Assembly (NCBI GenBank): GCA_964463245.1
Contig: CAYXBU010000069.1
Location: 1-8,602, forward strand
Direction of reading: 5' to 3'
Source of the DNA: CAMEON01 sp964463245
GTDB taxonomy: Bacteria > Bacillota > Clostridia > Oscillospirales > CAG-272
Length of the DNA: 8,602 nucleotides
Part shown: in pieces, positions 5,894 through 8,602 of the stretch
Layout: each line of letters begins with the position of its first letter
Numbering within the stretch: position 1 is the first letter of the stretch
Translations under genes and position numbers: made by a program
The notes under the pieces: model-generated
Told to the model about the DNA's origin: nothing
What the model saw: only the letters and a program-made list of their open reading frames with translations
The model's database searches: none

Positions 5894-5935
5894 GCTGTCT
5901 TTCCGTCAAATTCAAATGCGTGAAAGGAACACGAC

Positions 5936-6925
5936 ATGATCGAGATACGGAATCTGAACAAGACCTTCCGCACACAGGATGGTTCGCTGACCGCGCTGGA
6001 CGACATCAACCTGACCGTTCGGGATGGCGAGATCTTCGGCATCATCGGCCTCTCGGGCGCGGGCAAGTCCACGCTGGTACGCTGTATGAACCTTCTGGAG
6101 CGTCCCACAGAGGGCGAGGTGCTGGTGGACGGTCAGGACTTGATGAAGCTCTCTCCGAAGGGCCTGCGGGAGGTGCGCCGCAACATCGGCATGATCTTCC
6201 AGGGCTACAACCTGCTGGAGCAGCGCACGGTCTTGCGCAACGTCCTCTACCCGCTGGAGCTGATCCACGCGCCGCGTGAGGAAGCACGCAAGCGCGCCAT
6301 GGAGCTGCTTCACTTAGTCGGGTTGGAGGATCGCGCCTCTGCTTACCCCTCCCAGCTCTCGGGCGGACAGAAGCAACGAGTCGCCATTGCCCGAGCACTG
6401 GCCACCAACCCCCACTACCTGCTCTGCGACGAGGCCACCTCGGCACTCGACCCCACCACGACCGACTCCATTCTGGAGCTTCTCCAGACCATCAACAGGA
6501 CGCTGGGCGTGACGGTGGTGGTCATCACCCACGAGATGTCGGTGGTGGATCGCATCTGCCATCGCGTGGCGGTCATCGACCGAAGCCGCATCGTGGAGAT
6601 GGGCGCGGTGGATGAGATCTTCGCCACCCCCCGCTCCGAGATCGCCCGTCAGCTCATCCTGCCCCGCATCAAGGTAGCCTCCAAGGTGCAGAGCGGACGG
6701 CACGTCCGCTTGACCTTCAAGGGCGAGTCCACCTATACCCCCGTGGTCGCGGGGCTGGTGCTGGAGACCGGCGCGGCGGTCAGCATCCTCTTTGCCGACA
6801 CGCGGGACATCGACGGCAAGACCTACGGGCACATCCTGCTGGAGCTTCCCTCGGAGGAGCGCATGGCACAGCGGGTGCTCTCCTGGCTGGATGCTAACTT
6901 CCCCGCGTACACATTGGAGGTGTGA
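5936..6925 (+). CDS. metN: Methionine ABC importer, ATP-binding protein with NIL domain
   Basis: This is the ATPase of the MetNIQ methionine uptake system, working as a dimer on the inner face of the membrane. Visible in order are Walker A GLSGAGKST (38-46), Q-loop Gln89, the ABC signature LSGGQ (141-145), Walker B YLLCDE (161-166), D-loop SALD (169-172) and the switch His199. Residues from about 255 to 329 form the C-terminal NIL domain, which in MetN binds methionine and shuts the transporter down when the cell is replete. The 329-residue length is close to E. coli MetN (343). AAAGGAA 6 bases upstream supports the ATG at 5936. It is the first structural gene after the leader terminator and is followed two bases later by metI. 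The NIL domain, the partner genes and the Met-rich leader together support methionine rather than another substrate. Confidence 0.95.
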   Translation: MIEIRNLNKTFRTQDGSLTALDDINLTVRDGEIFGIIGLSGAGKSTLVRCMNLLERPTEGEVLVDGQDLMKLSPKGLREVRRNIGMIFQGYNLLEQRTVLRNVLYPLELIHAPREEARKRAMELLHLVGLEDRASAYPSQLSGGQKQRVAIARALATNPHYLLCDEATSALDPTTTDSILELLQTINRTLGVTVVVITHEMSVVDRICHRVAVIDRSRIVEMGAVDEIFATPRSEIARQLILPRIKVASKVQSGRHVRLTFKGESTYTPVVAGLVLETGAAVSILFADTRDIDGKTYGHILLELPSEERMAQRVLSWLDANFPAYTLEV

Positions 6926-6927
6926 TC

Positions 6928-7611
6928 ATGGAAATATCTGAGATCCTGAAACAGCTGTGGCAGTCCGGGACACTGGTCACCGGCATCTGGGAGACGGTCT
7001 ACCTGACCCTCCTCTCCACGGTCATTGCCTACCTGCTGGGGCTCCCGCTGGGGGTGGTCTTAGCCGTGACAGGGGAAGGCGGTATTCGCCCGATCAAGTG
7101 GCTCAACCGCGTGCTGGGCTTCATCGTCAACATCTTCCGATCCATTCCCTTCATCGTGCTGATGGTCGCCATGCTACCGGTCGCGAAGGCCGTGGTGGGC
7201 ACCAGCATCGGCAATAAGGCCATGATCGTCATGCTGGTCATCGCCGCCGCCCCCTACATCGCCCGCATGGTGGAGTCCTCCCTCAAGGAGGTCAGCCCCG
7301 GGGTCATCGAGGCGGCACAGTCCATGGGCACCTCGAATTTCGGCATCATCCTGAAGGTGCTCATCCCCGAGGCCAAGCCCTCCCTGATCGTCGGTGCGGT
7401 CATCTCCACCGTTACGGTGCTGGGCTACTCGGCCATGGCCGCTACCATCGGCGGCGGCGGTCTCGGCTCCATCGCCATTACATGGGGGCACCAACGCTTC
7501 AACGACGATGTCATCTGGGTCTGCGTGATCTTGATCATCGTCATCGTCCAGATCATCCAGGAGCTGGGTATGCTCATCGCCCGCAAGACCGACCGCCGCG
7601 TGCGGAAGTGA
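6928..7611 (+). CDS. metI: Methionine ABC importer, permease protein
   Basis: This is the integral membrane subunit through which the substrate passes; two copies pair with a MetN dimer. The 227-residue protein has about five hydrophobic membrane segments (roughly 22-48, 62-86, 97-115, 150-177 and 194-217). Between the third and fourth is the EAA coupling motif (EAAQSMG at 128-134 through IPEA at 146-149) that docks on MetN. The size fits E. coli MetI (217). I chose the ATG at 6928 because GGAGG (6916-6920) lies 7 bases before it; the GTG at 6922 overlapping the metN stop would be only one base from that site. The gap to metN is two bases, so the two are probably translationally coupled. Confidence 0.95.
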   Translation: MEISEILKQLWQSGTLVTGIWETVYLTLLSTVIAYLLGLPLGVVLAVTGEGGIRPIKWLNRVLGFIVNIFRSIPFIVLMVAMLPVAKAVVGTSIGNKAMIVMLVIAAAPYIARMVESSLKEVSPGVIEAAQSMGTSNFGIILKVLIPEAKPSLIVGAVISTVTVLGYSAMAATIGGGGLGSIAITWGHQRFNDDVIWVCVILIIVIVQIIQELGMLIARKTDRRVRK

Positions 7612-7614
7612 CGG

Positions 7615-7647
7615 CGGCGCATCCCCCGAAAACAGCAGGTCGCGCCG
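7615..7647 (+). other. Possible hairpin in the metI-metQ spacer
   Basis: CGGCGC (7615-7620) and GCGCCG (7642-7647) are perfect 6-bp complements around a 21-base loop, immediately after the metI stop. There is no T run, so it is not an intrinsic terminator. It could shield mRNA ends after processing and help raise metQ over metNI, but this is speculation on a short stem in GC-rich DNA. No convincing promoter was seen in the 102-base spacer. Confidence 0.25.
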
Positions 7648-7713
7648 ACGGGCTATGGCCTGTATATATAGAGTACCGAAGTCCCAAATTTTATTGTAAG
7701 GAGATATACCACC

Positions 7714-8550
7714 ATGAAAAAGATCCTCATTCTCGCACTCGCCCTGATCCTGTCCCTGTCCTGCGTGACACTGTTCGGCTGTAAGTCCGGCTCCGACGAG
7801 AAGACCATCGTCGTCGGCGCAAGCGCAACTCCCCACGCCGAGATCCTGGAGCAGGTCAAGTCCATCCTGGCCGAGCAGGGCTACACCCTGGAGATCCGCG
7901 TGTTCGACGACTATGTCCTGCCCAACAAGGCTCTGACCGACAAGGAGCTGGATGCCAACTACTTCCAGCACACCCCCTACCTGAACAGCTACAATGCCTC
8001 CAACAACACCGACCTGGTGGCCGCCGCCGCTATCCACTATGAGCCGTTCGGTCTGTACGGCAACGGCGTGAGCAGTGTGGCTGACATCGCCGCCGACGCG
8101 ACCATTCTGGTTCCTGCTGATGACTCCAACGAGACCCGCGCTCTGCTCCTGCTCGCGCAGGAGGGCCTGATCACCCTGAAGGAGGGTGCCAACGCTACCG
8201 ACGGCGTGACCACGCTGGACATCGTGGATGCCAAGGGTCATGATGTCAAGGCCATCAATGCCGAGACGGTTCCCGCTCAGCTCAAGAACAGCGACAAGGG
8301 CACCGTGGCTGTCATCAACGGCAACTACGCACTGGCCGCCGGCCTGAAGATCGCGGATGCTCTGGCTACCGAGAGCCGCGAGGGCGACGCCGCCAAGACC
8401 TACGCCAACATCATCGCTGTTCGCAAGGGCGACGAGAACAGCGAGAAGACCAAGGCTCTGATCGCCGCTCTGGAGACCGCGACCGTCAAGACCTACATCG
8501 AGAATACCTACAACGGCGCCGTGGAGCCCATGTTCACGGTGGGTGACTAA
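7714..8550 (+). CDS. metQ: Methionine-binding lipoprotein (NlpA/MetQ family)
   Basis: This is the extracytoplasmic receptor that captures methionine and delivers it to MetNI. The N-terminus is a classic lipoprotein signal: MKK, a hydrophobic core (about 4-20), then lipobox LFGC with Cys23 as the lipidated residue, anchoring it to the outer face of the membrane. The mature part shows NlpA/MetQ family segments VGASATPHAEIL (34-45), DANYFQHTPYL (80-90), VPADDSNETRALLLL (133-147) and INGNYA (201-206). At 278 residues it has full family length. AAGGAG (7698-7703) lies 10 bases before the ATG. It is separated from metI by 102 bases, unlike the tight metN-metI junction, but no convincing promoter or terminator lies between them, so it is probably cotranscribed. 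Methionine specificity comes from family and context; related lipoproteins can bind other amino acids. Confidence 0.94.
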   Translation: MKKILILALALILSLSCVTLFGCKSGSDEKTIVVGASATPHAEILEQVKSILAEQGYTLEIRVFDDYVLPNKALTDKELDANYFQHTPYLNSYNASNNTDLVAAAAIHYEPFGLYGNGVSSVADIAADATILVPADDSNETRALLLLAQEGLITLKEGANATDGVTTLDIVDAKGHDVKAINAETVPAQLKNSDKGTVAVINGNYALAAGLKIADALATESREGDAAKTYANIIAVRKGDENSEKTKALIAALETATVKTYIENTYNGAVEPMFTVGD

Positions 8551-8570
8551 GGAACCACTGATTTATTCGG

Positions 8571-8592
8571 CGGCACATCTTCGGCACATCTT
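8571..8592. repeat. Tandem 11-bp direct repeat after metQ
   Basis: CGGCACATCTT occurs twice back to back (8571-8581 and 8582-8592), 20 bases after the metQ stop. It runs close to the right edge, so more copies or its context cannot be judged. A weak hairpin (8555-8561 with 8567-8573, one mismatch) precedes it, but no clear terminator for metNIQ is visible inside the window. Confidence 0.6.
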
Positions 8593-8602
8593 TTCCCGCC
8601 TG

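Noticed and set aside
5664..5935. SAM (S-box) riboswitch or T-box in the metNIQ leader
   Set aside because: I did not find the conserved S-box core segments or the T-box GGTGGnACCGCG sequence, and the leader is largely taken up by the small reading frame.
7650..7700. A promoter for metQ around TATATATA (7662-7669)
   Set aside because: No acceptable -35 hexamer lies 16-18 bases upstream, so the A/T run alone is not enough.
7698..7716. The metQ ribosome binding site AAGGAGATATACC resembles that of phage T7 gene 10 in cloning vectors
   Set aside because: The surrounding sequence is native-looking, continuous with metI upstream and metQ downstream. The similarity is that of a strong Shine-Dalgarno site, not evidence of vector contamination.

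Overview
The window looks like chromosomal DNA from a GC-rich, endospore-forming member of the Clostridia, probably near the Oscillospiraceae/Ruminococcaceae. This is an inference from gene content and order. The gene order cmk, plsC, then an ispH fused to a four-domain S1 protein is a clostridial arrangement. A SipL-like SPOCS/LysM protein points to sporulation. Shine-Dalgarno sites are strong and purine-rich, and the recognisable promoters are of the Gram-positive sigma-A and sigma-E types.

Layout: (1) At positions 18-46 a near-consensus promoter on the minus strand fires leftward out of the window, so an unseen divergent gene lies to the left. (2) Positions 172-3670 hold a tightly overlapping plus-strand operon: cytidylate kinase (cmk), a PlsC-type acyltransferase, and a 710-residue IspH::S1 fusion. 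The fusion carries an AT-rich internal promoter and, downstream of it, an internal ribosome binding site plus ATG exactly at the domain junction, so free S1 protein may also be made. (3) A perfect 14-bp hairpin at 3731-3762 can terminate this operon and the convergent minus-strand gene. (4) Positions 3817-5433 (minus) encode the SipL-like spore-envelope protein, preceded by a good match to a sigma-E (mother-cell) promoter. (5) A 258-bp divergent intergenic region holds that promoter, a nested palindrome overlapping its -35 element, and a perfect sigma-A consensus promoter facing right. (6) Positions 5652-8550 form a metNIQ methionine ABC importer operon. Its 5' leader encodes a 29-residue peptide with 9 Met and 6 Cys codons, followed by a rho-independent terminator just before metN.

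The most interesting element is the metNIQ leader. I see no S-box (SAM-I riboswitch) or T-box, which are the usual controls of methionine transport in this phylum. Instead it has the parts of a trp-like attenuator tuned to methionine and cysteine: promoter, strong Shine-Dalgarno site, short Met/Cys-rich reading frame, a hairpin whose 5' arm begins at the peptide stop codon, a possible alternative pairing with the terminator arm, and an intrinsic terminator. Which structure wins under starvation cannot be settled by eye.

How the parts relate: cmk (CMP/dCMP phosphorylation), plsC (phosphatidic acid synthesis), ispH (last step of the MEP isoprenoid pathway) and S1 (mRNA binding/translation) form a growth-linked housekeeping operon. 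MetN (ATPase), MetI (permease) and MetQ (lipoprotein receptor) together import methionine. No mobile element, CRISPR array, tRNA or rRNA was seen. No gene-free stretch exceeds 300 bases.
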